From: CAYUHC01 sp964444555
GTDB taxonomy: Bacteria; Patescibacteriota; Minisyncoccia; Phycocordibacterales; JACOZG01
Direction: 5' to 3'
Assembly (NCBI GenBank): GCA_964444555.1
Contig: CAYUHC010000006.1
Coordinates: forward strand, 1 to 41,953
DNA length: 41,953 bases
The notes beneath the pieces were generated by a model, which did not search any database, was not told where the DNA came from, and saw only the letters and a program-made list of their open reading frames with translations. Of the stretch, positions 24,123 through 29,893 are shown one piece after another (within the stretch, counting starts at the first letter, position 1; each line of letters begins with the position of its first letter). A program made the translations under genes and the position numbers.

Positions 24123-24150
24123 ATCATAAACCCACGAGCGAGATTGTCAA
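24123..24150 (-). promoter_or_regulatory. Promoter of the 30-aa ORF / small RNA
   Basis: Minus strand TTGACA (24150-24145), 16 bp, TATGAT (24128-24123). A near-consensus promoter in a gap between short genes. Confidence 0.62.
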
Positions 24151-24371
24151 ATATCTGACACAAAAATAAATCGCGGGCCGCGGTAATTGTACTCGGGCTT
24201 ATCGACTTCCTCTAAAAACATCGCCTCGGGGCGCACGAAAAGTGCGCCCTCCCCGTAAAGCGCTCGGTAAACAACCATCGACTCGCCCGTCTCGGAGTGC
24301 ATAGCTGTGCCAATAACTTGGTAGCGCTTATCCTCGCCCTTAAAATGCCTATAAATTCCCGGTTTAATCAT
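24147..24371 (-). CDS. DUF1653 family protein
   Basis: 74 residues. YRHFKGEDKRYQVIGTAMHSETGESMVVYRALYGEGALFVRPEAMFLEEV is the complete family core, with the RH and E-x-x-V-V-Y-x-A-L-Y-G positions conserved. The family is small, widespread and of unknown function. An extended -10 (TGATAAAAT, 24387-24379) ends 7 nt before the ATG, so the mRNA is probably leaderless. A HicAB-like pair lies upstream on the same strand. Confidence 0.85.
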   Translation of the reverse strand: MIKPGIYRHFKGEDKRYQVIGTAMHSETGESMVVYRALYGEGALFVRPEAMFLEEVDKPEYNYRGPRFIFVSDI

Positions 24372-24392
24372 GAGCTTGATTTTATCAAATGT

Positions 24393-24623
24393 TTAGCTTA
24401 ACCAATCATCCCGAGAAATCCCCGATTGCAAGATAATAGATCGCATCGTTCGTGGACTTATAGATTTGTTACCATGAAAGGGTACAACCACTTGCCTCGA
24501 AATACCGCCCTGGAAACCTATATAAAAATGATGCCCTCCTCGAGCGTAATTGTAGACAAAACTATTTCTTTTCAAGAATTTGACTACGTCGTTAAATGTC
24601 CAATTCATTATTCCATTAGGCAC
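24393..24623 (-). CDS. hicA: HicA-like toxin (mRNA interferase)
   Basis: 76 residues, double-stranded RNA-binding-like fold. FNDVVKFLKRNSFVYNYARGGHHFYIGF (about 10-37) carries the conserved His of the GxHH motif, and VVVPFHGNKSISPRTMRSIILQSGIS (about 46-71) is the second half of the HicA signature. Toxins of this family cleave mRNA and are held by HicB. The HicB-like gene lies 11 nt upstream on the same strand, an antitoxin-first order. A downstream in-frame ATG (at 24608, MNWTF) is an alternative start. Confidence 0.8.
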   Translation of the reverse strand: MPNGIMNWTFNDVVKFLKRNSFVYNYARGGHHFYIGFQGGISRQVVVPFHGNKSISPRTMRSIILQSGISRDDWLS

Positions 24624-24634
24624 GGGAAAATATA

Positions 24635-24973
24635 TTACGCAGGTAAAAGCAACCTCCCATATGAATGAATTTGATATGGAGAAGAAATGGGTTTATTTTC
24701 TTCTAATTTTTTCCACAAAGTCGAGTACTCTGGATCGGGTGTTTGGTTTAAAATTGACTCCATTCTAAGTCCTCCGACCTTACTATTTTTAAGAGATTCA
24801 AGATATCCCAAAACAGCTTCGTGGAGATTAAACTGTGCAACCTCAGGAGCATCAGCTTCAACAACAATATTAAATTCCAGAGCAACGCCGTACCAGGTAT
24901 CTTCTTCTTTAAAGATAATGTTACGAATTGAGCCCCTCTTAATAGTATTCTTCATATTTTTGCATATTAACAT
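24635..24973 (-). CDS. hicB: HicB-like antitoxin
   Basis: 112 residues (106 if the second ATG at 24955 is used). IRNIIFKEEDTWYGVALEFNIVVEADAPEVAQFNLHEAVLGYLESL corresponds to the partial RNase-H-like HicB fold: strand, aromatic, ALEFN at the place of the usual CPELD, then the helix. The C-terminal part (about 70-112) has no recognisable ribbon-helix-helix or helix-turn-helix, so autoregulation by direct DNA binding is not evident. Paired with the hicA-like gene 11 nt downstream. Confidence 0.68.
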   Translation of the reverse strand: MLICKNMKNTIKRGSIRNIIFKEEDTWYGVALEFNIVVEADAPEVAQFNLHEAVLGYLESLKNSKVGGLRMESILNQTPDPEYSTLWKKLEENKPISSPYQIHSYGRLLLPA

Positions 24974-25224
24974 TTGCCTTAAAAGATGGCAATTTTATGT
25001 TTTCCGGCCAAATCAAAACATTTATAAAAATTCCACTAACTTTGGCCAGATAAAATTCAATATTCAAAACATGAATTTTCTATAAACGCCCCCCAAAGAA
25101 CCCTGAGAGATATTTTTCTTGTCATTTAATCCTAATCGTGACGAAACTCAAACGATACTCTAATTCGTAAGATTTTTTTAGGTTAATAGTTCTAATATAG
25201 TATTGATCCTTCCCCAGAATAAAA
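24974..25224. other. AT-rich intergenic stretch
   Basis: 251 bp between hicB and the HEPN-like gene, clearly more AT-rich than the core genes. No tRNA, hairpin terminator or credible ORF was found in it. Confidence 0.6.
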
Positions 25225-25740
25225 TTATTTGACTAATTTTTTATTCAAATTAGCATTGACAATATCCGCAAAAATTTTTATTTGAGCTTCAGGTTCTGAA
25301 AGAAAATACCCACCATATTTTAGCTGATCTAATCTTCCATGAGCCATGTGGTTCCTTAACTTATTTAGCGTTCTCATGAAAGAGAAATATGAATCATTTT
25401 CTATATCTTTGACATAATACTGCTCAACAAAATCAATCTTTTGGCCAAATATCATTTGATCAATTCTGTTTTCAGTTTCCTCTTCTTTTCTACCTAGTTG
25501 ACTTTCAACATACAAGATACTTTTTCTAACCTCTTGTTCAATTCCATATATAAACCAAAATAAAAAACTTACTGCTTCTTCATGCTTTTCATCAATCAAT
25601 CCAGGAAATCTATTTTTCACAATGAGTTTTCCTAATTGTAATTTTTTTACGAATTCTAAATTTCCGCCACTTTCTTTAATTCTGGAAAATAAGTATTCTG
25701 GATTTGAAAAAAATAATTTTTTAGCTTCTTCTTCATTCAT
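25225..25740 (-). CDS. HEPN-like protein (possible RNase)
   Basis: 171 residues, mostly alpha-helical. The segment LNKLRNHMAHG (about 129-139) has the R-X4-H pattern (Arg-Asn-His-Met-Ala-His) that marks the active site of HEPN ribonucleases, preceded by a long helix (about 50-90, EEAVSFLFWFIYGIEQEVRKSILYVESQLGR). HEPN domains occur in toxin-antitoxin, Abi and CRISPR systems. No nucleotidyltransferase (MNT) partner is adjacent; the nearest is at 39085. The gene is AT-rich and abuts the left border of the integrative element (32 nt away), which now separates it from tRNA-Glu. The motif is real; the family assignment is inference. Confidence 0.5.
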   Translation of the reverse strand: MNEEEAKKLFFSNPEYLFSRIKESGGNLEFVKKLQLGKLIVKNRFPGLIDEKHEEAVSFLFWFIYGIEQEVRKSILYVESQLGRKEEETENRIDQMIFGQKIDFVEQYYVKDIENDSYFSFMRTLNKLRNHMAHGRLDQLKYGGYFLSEPEAQIKIFADIVNANLNKKLVK

Positions 25741-25772
25741 AAACTTTTATGGCATTCAAACCATCTCTAAAA

Positions 25773-26003
25773 TGTGATCTTATCATACACTTTGCTCGAA
25801 CTTTTTTCGAGGGCTAACGCACGCTCTGCGTGCGTGGTTCCTCCGATTTCCTACAACGCTCGCACTTCGTGGTAATGCCACCTTACTCATTCCGTCCCCA
25901 CGCCTCGGAGTACCTCGGCGTGCCGCTCCCATTCCTGCCGTTTGATTCCCATTCTTATTTTCTCGCGGGGGGATTTTTTAATTTTGGAATGGACGGCAGG
26001 AAT
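25773..26003 (+). repeat. 231-bp inverted repeat A, left copy (element left end)
   Basis: Perfect reverse complement of 29495-29725. Contains nested palindromes: ACGCACGC/GCGTGCGT at about 25818-25836, CTCGAA/TTCGAG at about 25795-25811, and a 17-bp arm GCTCCCATTCCTGCCGT (25925-25941) that pairs with 25993-26009, reaching 6 bp past the repeat border. Confidence 0.95.
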
Positions 26004-26440
26004 GGGAGCGGGCTTCTTTTAACAAAGAAGCGTCCGGAATGAAATGCAATACAATAAATTCAATAGTTGTGCCTCGCGCATTTCCTCTTTCTGTTTCGCC
26101 CAGGGCTCAAGAGAACGCACCCTCGGCATCCGCCTCGGGCATTTCCGCTAGGGCTACTCGCGCCTATATGCCTAGGCATCCCGCCAATTATTCGCTATCG
26201 CGAAAGGGCGGGAATACTATTTGGGGAGAGAAAAGGCTCCTCTCCCCAGCTTCGCCTCGCCTCGACAGGGCTCGGCCAACCGGCTCGCACAACCCCTCTC
26301 CTTGTTTCCATATTTACGTTTGGTGGCACGCTGGCGCTTTTCTTGAGCTTGGGTAACTCTAGCGACGGCGGCGCTCATCCTTTCGCCCTGGACGCCCTAG
26401 CGGAAATGCCCGAAGGCTCAAATGCCTTGTGCTTATTGCA
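26004..26440. other. GC-rich, hairpin-dense noncoding segment in the element
   Basis: No credible gene. It contains GCTTCTTT/AAAGAAGC (26012-26019 with 26024-26031), a 20-bp perfect inverted repeat (26135-26154 with 26394-26413) enclosing 239 bp, and inside it the palindrome ATGCCTAGGCAT, a CCCGCC..TTCGC/GCGAA..GGGCGGG hairpin (about 26189-26221) and GGGGAGAG/CTCTCCCC (about 26232-26257). It is much richer in GC than the genes beside it. It could be a structured RNA or a recombination site. Confidence 0.5.
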
Positions 26441-26454
26441 TTAGCACTTATAAT
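26427..26454 (+). promoter_or_regulatory. Promoter of the methyltransferase cassette
   Basis: TTGTGC (26427-26432), 16 bp, TATAAT (26449-26454), 6 nt to the ATG at 26461; predicts a leaderless mRNA. Confidence 0.62.
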
Positions 26455-26460
26455 CTATCT

Positions 26461-27345
26461 ATGGAATCGCAAGATCAAGTTTCAAAAATTCAAAAGACAG
26501 CAAATACTATATACGATTTAAAAGACCATTCGGATGTAAAGTTTTGCAAGGAGATTGCTGATTTCCTGGTCTCGAAAACTGGTAATTTTAAAGAAACAAG
26601 ATTATCAAACCAAGATTTTGGAGCTCTTGTTGTCTCGCGATTTATTACGGTTCATGGGCTATTAGAAATGATGGCTAAAAAATACGGGAAAAAATTGCAG
26701 ATTATAGAATTGGGGGCAGGATTTACTCCGCATTTTTTGAATTTAAGTCATGATGTTGGCAAGTACGTTGAGGTAGATTTTGAATTTAATTCGAAACTCA
26801 AAAAAGAAATCACGCAAAAACTTACGGAAAAGAAAAACGCAACCTTTGTCGCTGGCGACATCTTGTCGGAAGAAGTTTGGAGAGAAATTAAAAATAATGT
26901 AGATGTTGATAAACCCGTGCTTATTTTTAGTGTGGGGGTCGTGTCTCCGTATTTCGATTCCGAACAAAAAGAAAAATTGGCTTCATTGGTAAAACCATTT
27001 TTGGTATCTGGGGGAAGCTGTTTCGTTATTGATGATACTTTGAGAAATCACCCAGAGCTGCGCTCTAATCCTATTATCCGAGATGCGATGGATAAAGTTG
27101 TTTCTAATTCTGGCAGTATTGTATACCACGAGGAGGCCTGCACATTTAGTACCGAATTGGATAGGTGGAGTCGTTTAATAAATAGTGACGTTTGCACAGT
27201 CGATTATATTTTAAGTAAGCCCGAGATGGATTTTGCTGTGAAAGAATTCAAACTAATTATCTGTGCCAACGATAGGAATAAAGAGTTAGAGCCGGGGTTA
27301 TTAAAATTGTCGAGTGAGAATAGACTTGATCGTGTTTGGAAATAA
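26461..27345 (+). CDS. Class I SAM-dependent methyltransferase (LCMT/TcmP-like)
   Basis: 294 residues. Motif I IIELGAGFTP (81-90) and the acidic strand-2 end KYVEVDFEFN (101-110) follow an N-terminal helical cap with VVSRFITVHGLLEMMAKKYG (57-76). The order and the AGFTP / EVDF pattern resemble leucine-carboxyl and TcmP-type O-methyltransferases. FVAGDILSEEVW (about 127-138) and PVLIFSVGVVSPYF (about 150-163) fit motifs II and III. First gene of the element's cassette; the start at 26461 is chosen because the -10 ends 6 nt before it. Substrate unknown; a small acid or keto acid is plausible given its neighbours. Confidence 0.7.
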   Translation: MESQDQVSKIQKTANTIYDLKDHSDVKFCKEIADFLVSKTGNFKETRLSNQDFGALVVSRFITVHGLLEMMAKKYGKKLQIIELGAGFTPHFLNLSHDVGKYVEVDFEFNSKLKKEITQKLTEKKNATFVAGDILSEEVWREIKNNVDVDKPVLIFSVGVVSPYFDSEQKEKLASLVKPFLVSGGSCFVIDDTLRNHPELRSNPIIRDAMDKVVSNSGSIVYHEEACTFSTELDRWSRLINSDVCTVDYILSKPEMDFAVKEFKLIICANDRNKELEPGLLKLSSENRLDRVWK

Positions 27346-27351
27346 CACGCT

Positions 27352-27379
27352 TTTACTAAAAGTCAACTTGTGGTAAAAT
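27352..27379 (+). promoter_or_regulatory. Promoter of the TrpB-like gene
   Basis: TTTACT (27352-27357), 16 bp, TAAAAT (27374-27379) with TGG immediately before it (extended -10), 7 nt to ATG 27387. An in-frame ATG at 27378 falls within the -10 and is therefore unlikely to be the start. Confidence 0.6.
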
Positions 27380-27386
27380 GCAAAAC

Positions 27387-28613
27387 ATGGAAAAACAACT
27401 TTATTCTTCAAATGGAGTCCCCCAGTATTGGTTTAATGTCGTGCCTTTTATCGAGAAAGACCTTGGTTTAGAGGTTCCGCCTTTACTTGATCCTGAAACT
27501 GGCGATGATATGCAATGGGAAAAATTAGCAAAAACCTTACCGGCTGAGTTGGTCAAACAAGAGTTAAACGTTGGTCAGTATAAAGACTCGAGATTTATTG
27601 AGATACCAGAACCTGTTCTAAAATTTTATAATACTTTTCGCCCGACGCCTTTGGTGCGAGCAGAAAAGTTAGAGAAAGACCTTAATTTAGACAAGGTTAA
27701 AATTTATTTTAAACGCGAAGATGTAAACAAGATTGGTAGTTACAAACTCAACTCTTCTTATGTTCAGGCATATTATGCCAAAGAAGAAGGGGCGGAACTT
27801 CTCGTTGGTGATACTGGGCCAGGAAACTGGGGAATGGGAATGGCTGTTGCGTGCCATGACTTTGGAGTACCGGCCGAGATTTATATAGAGAAGAAGAACT
27901 ACGATTTAAAATACGACAAAGTTAAAGTAATGGAAAAGTTTGGAGCAAAAGTGATTCCAATAACTACCGAAGAAGGAACAATCGCATCGGGTCTTAGTGT
28001 GGCATTAAGACGAGTTAGAGAAAATCCAAAATTTAAACTTTCTTTAGGTTGTCTCACCGCGTATTCGGCGCTGCATAATACCGTTATCGGTATGGAAATA
28101 AAAAAACAACTTGAGGACGCTAAAATTGTGCCAGATGCTTTAGTTGGTGTGGTTGGTGGCGGGAGTAGCTTTTCTGGATTCGTTTTTCCTTTTATTGCCG
28201 ATTTCAAAAAGACTCTCTTGTTGGCGATAGAGTCGGCTAGTATCCCGAGCTTCACCAAGGGAGAATATCGTTACGAAAATCCTGATATTGCCAGATTAAT
28301 GCCCCGAGCAATGATGTACACAATGGGTAATGCTTTTGTCCCTAAAGAATTAGGGGCAAGTGGTTTAAATTATCACGGGAAAAATCCGCTTTTATCTTTG
28401 TTGGTAAACCAAGGGCTCGTTAAGGCAAAATCATACGACAATAAAGAAGTCGACTCTATCCAAGATTATTTCGAAAAAGTGGAGGGTATAAAACCAGCCG
28501 CGGAATCTTGTTACGCGATCAAGGGGGCAATTGAACTCGCTAAAGAATGGAATGGCCAAGAAAAAACCATCGTCTTTTCTCTGACAGGAAACGGCAATTC
28601 ATTGGAGCTCTAA
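27387..28613 (+). CDS. TrpB2-like PLP-dependent beta-replacement enzyme
   Basis: 408 residues, fold type II. FRPTPLVRAEKLEKDL (84-99), PLP lysine Lys120 in IGSYKLNSS, DTGPGNWG (142-149), glycine-rich phosphate loop VGGGSSFSGF (about 248-257) and a closing LTGNGNSLEL. The TrpB2 subgroup forms tryptophan from serine and indole, often without TrpA. Two features differ: the catalytic Glu of AETGAGQ is Asp142, and the loop Asn of GGGSN is Ser. No trpA or other trp gene is nearby, so a related beta-substitution giving another amino acid is possible. The next gene begins 3 nt after its stop. Confidence 0.82.
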   Translation: MEKQLYSSNGVPQYWFNVVPFIEKDLGLEVPPLLDPETGDDMQWEKLAKTLPAELVKQELNVGQYKDSRFIEIPEPVLKFYNTFRPTPLVRAEKLEKDLNLDKVKIYFKREDVNKIGSYKLNSSYVQAYYAKEEGAELLVGDTGPGNWGMGMAVACHDFGVPAEIYIEKKNYDLKYDKVKVMEKFGAKVIPITTEEGTIASGLSVALRRVRENPKFKLSLGCLTAYSALHNTVIGMEIKKQLEDAKIVPDALVGVVGGGSSFSGFVFPFIADFKKTLLLAIESASIPSFTKGEYRYENPDIARLMPRAMMYTMGNAFVPKELGASGLNYHGKNPLLSLLVNQGLVKAKSYDNKEVDSIQDYFEKVEGIKPAAESCYAIKGAIELAKEWNGQEKTIVFSLTGNGNSLEL

Positions 28614-28616
28614 TTT

Positions 28617-29444
28617 ATGGCTTTTAATTATTTTTCAAAAAATGGAGAAATTTTGCCGATACAAGAGGCAACGGTTTTGCTCTCTTCGATAGAATACGCG
28701 TATGGTTTTGGCGTTTACGAAACTATACGTGTTTCAAACGGAATAATTTACTTTTTGAAAGACCATCTCGAAAGATTGGTAGAATCAGCAAAAATTATCG
28801 GTCTCGAGCATCCTTTCACTGAAGACTTAATTGAGAAAAGTATTATTGAGATCATTGCTAAAAATGAGATCGAAACCTGTAATCTAAAAATGCTTCTTAT
28901 TGGCGCACCAAATAAAGAGGGTGCTCAATTGTTTATTATTTGTCTCAACCCATTATTCCCCGATAAAAAACTTTATCGGGACGGTGCGACTTTTATCACC
29001 TGCGAATACGAACGAGTTTTTCCTCACGCCAAAACATTAAATATGTTGCAGAGTTATTTAGCATATCGGAAAGCTAAATCGCTAGATGCTTACGATGCTC
29101 TTTTGGTAAGTCGTGATGGATGTATTACCGAAGGAACAAGGACGAACTTTTTTTGTATCAAAGATCAAACTATTTATACACCACCAGAAAAAGATATTTT
29201 GTTGGGTGTAACGAGAAAAGCATTACTTAAAGTTGCTATTGAGGCTGGGTACAAAATTGTAGAAAAAAATATAAAAGTTGATGATGTTGAAGAATATGAT
29301 GGGGCTTTCATAACTAGTACTTCATCAAAAGTCATTCCGATAAAAAGTATAGATGGACGAGCTTTAAAGCCATATCCAGAAGAACTCAAAAAGCTAATGG
29401 ATTTATTTGATGATTTTTTAGTGAGATGTGAAGGAGTGTTGTAG
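28617..29444 (+). CDS. Class IV PLP aminotransferase (BCAT / D-aminotransferase / ADC lyase fold)
   Basis: 275 residues, fold type IV. IEYAYGFGVYETIRV (25-39) is the family opening, PLP lysine Lys139 in HAKTLNMLQSYLA, cofactor Glu172 in CITEGTRTNFF (169-179), and a closing GAFITSTSSKVIPI. All cofactor residues are intact. Members include branched-chain and D-amino-acid aminotransferases and 4-amino-4-deoxychorismate lyase; sequence alone does not separate them. Placed 3 nt after the TrpB-like gene, so they are surely one transcript and probably one pathway. Confidence 0.82.
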   Translation: MAFNYFSKNGEILPIQEATVLLSSIEYAYGFGVYETIRVSNGIIYFLKDHLERLVESAKIIGLEHPFTEDLIEKSIIEIIAKNEIETCNLKMLLIGAPNKEGAQLFIICLNPLFPDKKLYRDGATFITCEYERVFPHAKTLNMLQSYLAYRKAKSLDAYDALLVSRDGCITEGTRTNFFCIKDQTIYTPPEKDILLGVTRKALLKVAIEAGYKIVEKNIKVDDVEEYDGAFITSTSSKVIPIKSIDGRALKPYPEELKKLMDLFDDFLVRCEGVL

Positions 29445-29494
29445 TCTAAGTTTGCTGATTTTCTGTCATCTTTGTTATGATGTTGTTAAAGGTA

Positions 29495-29725
29495 ATTCCT
29501 GCCGTCCATTCCAAAATTAAAAAATCCCCCCGCGAGAAAATAAGAATGGGAATCAAACGGCAGGAATGGGAGCGGCACGCCGAGGTACTCCGAGGCGTGG
29601 GGACGGAATGAGTAAGGTGGCATTACCACGAAGTGCGAGCGTTGTAGGAAATCGGAGGAACCACGCACGCAGAGCGTGCGTTAGCCCTCGAAAAAAGTTC
29701 GAGCAAAGTGTATGATAAGATCACA
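29495..29725 (-). repeat. 231-bp inverted repeat A, internal copy
   Basis: Perfect reverse complement of 25773-26003. Ends at the TCACA core (29721-29725) that it shares with repeat B. Confidence 0.95.
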
Positions 29726-29884
29726 AATTGAAACTTCAGTCGGGGTGAGCAAAACAGTGGAGCGCGCCGAAGGCGCGCAGTAAGGTGAAGGCGTTAGTTC
29801 CGCCAAGCGAGTGCGGGCGAAAGTGGAGGGAGGGCGGAAGACAAGAAATGAGCTTTCAATAGTTATTGTCTCTTTTGAATCCAA
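29681..29884 (-). pseudogene. Duplicated recombinase C-terminal fragment with alternative tail
   Basis: The frame shares residues PPSTFARTRL through TEVSICD with the end of the recombinase and then continues LIIHFARTFFEG to a stop. No catalytic part and no SD. It is not expected to be a functional gene, but it shows the tail the recombinase would have when the element's ends are joined. Confidence 0.6.
29721..29835 (+). repeat. 115-bp inverted repeat B, internal copy
   Basis: Perfect reverse complement of 31308-31422. Contains a GCGCGCC-GAA-GGCGCGC hairpin. On the minus strand it repeats about 38 codons of the recombinase C-terminus. Confidence 0.95.
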
Positions 29885-29893
29885 AAACTATTT

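Larger units (their letters stand above)
29495..29835 (-). other. Internal inverted copy of the joined element ends (attP-like)
   Basis: Read on the minus strand from 29835: right-end repeat B, TGTGA core, left-end repeat A. This is the junction expected in a circular form, lying in opposite orientation to the element's own ends and directly upstream of the recombinase gene. Confidence 0.7.

Noticed and set aside
25830..26042. Frame of 70 aa on the plus strand, nearly repeated at 29486-29668 on the minus strand
   Set aside because: The identity comes from the 231-bp inverted repeat. The frame covers palindromes, has no domain, promoter or SD, and the two copies end differently.
26039..26440. 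Overlapping plus-strand frames of 105 and 125 aa
   Set aside because: They read through the hairpin-dense GC-rich block, have no recognisable protein pattern, and the second runs into the methyltransferase promoter.
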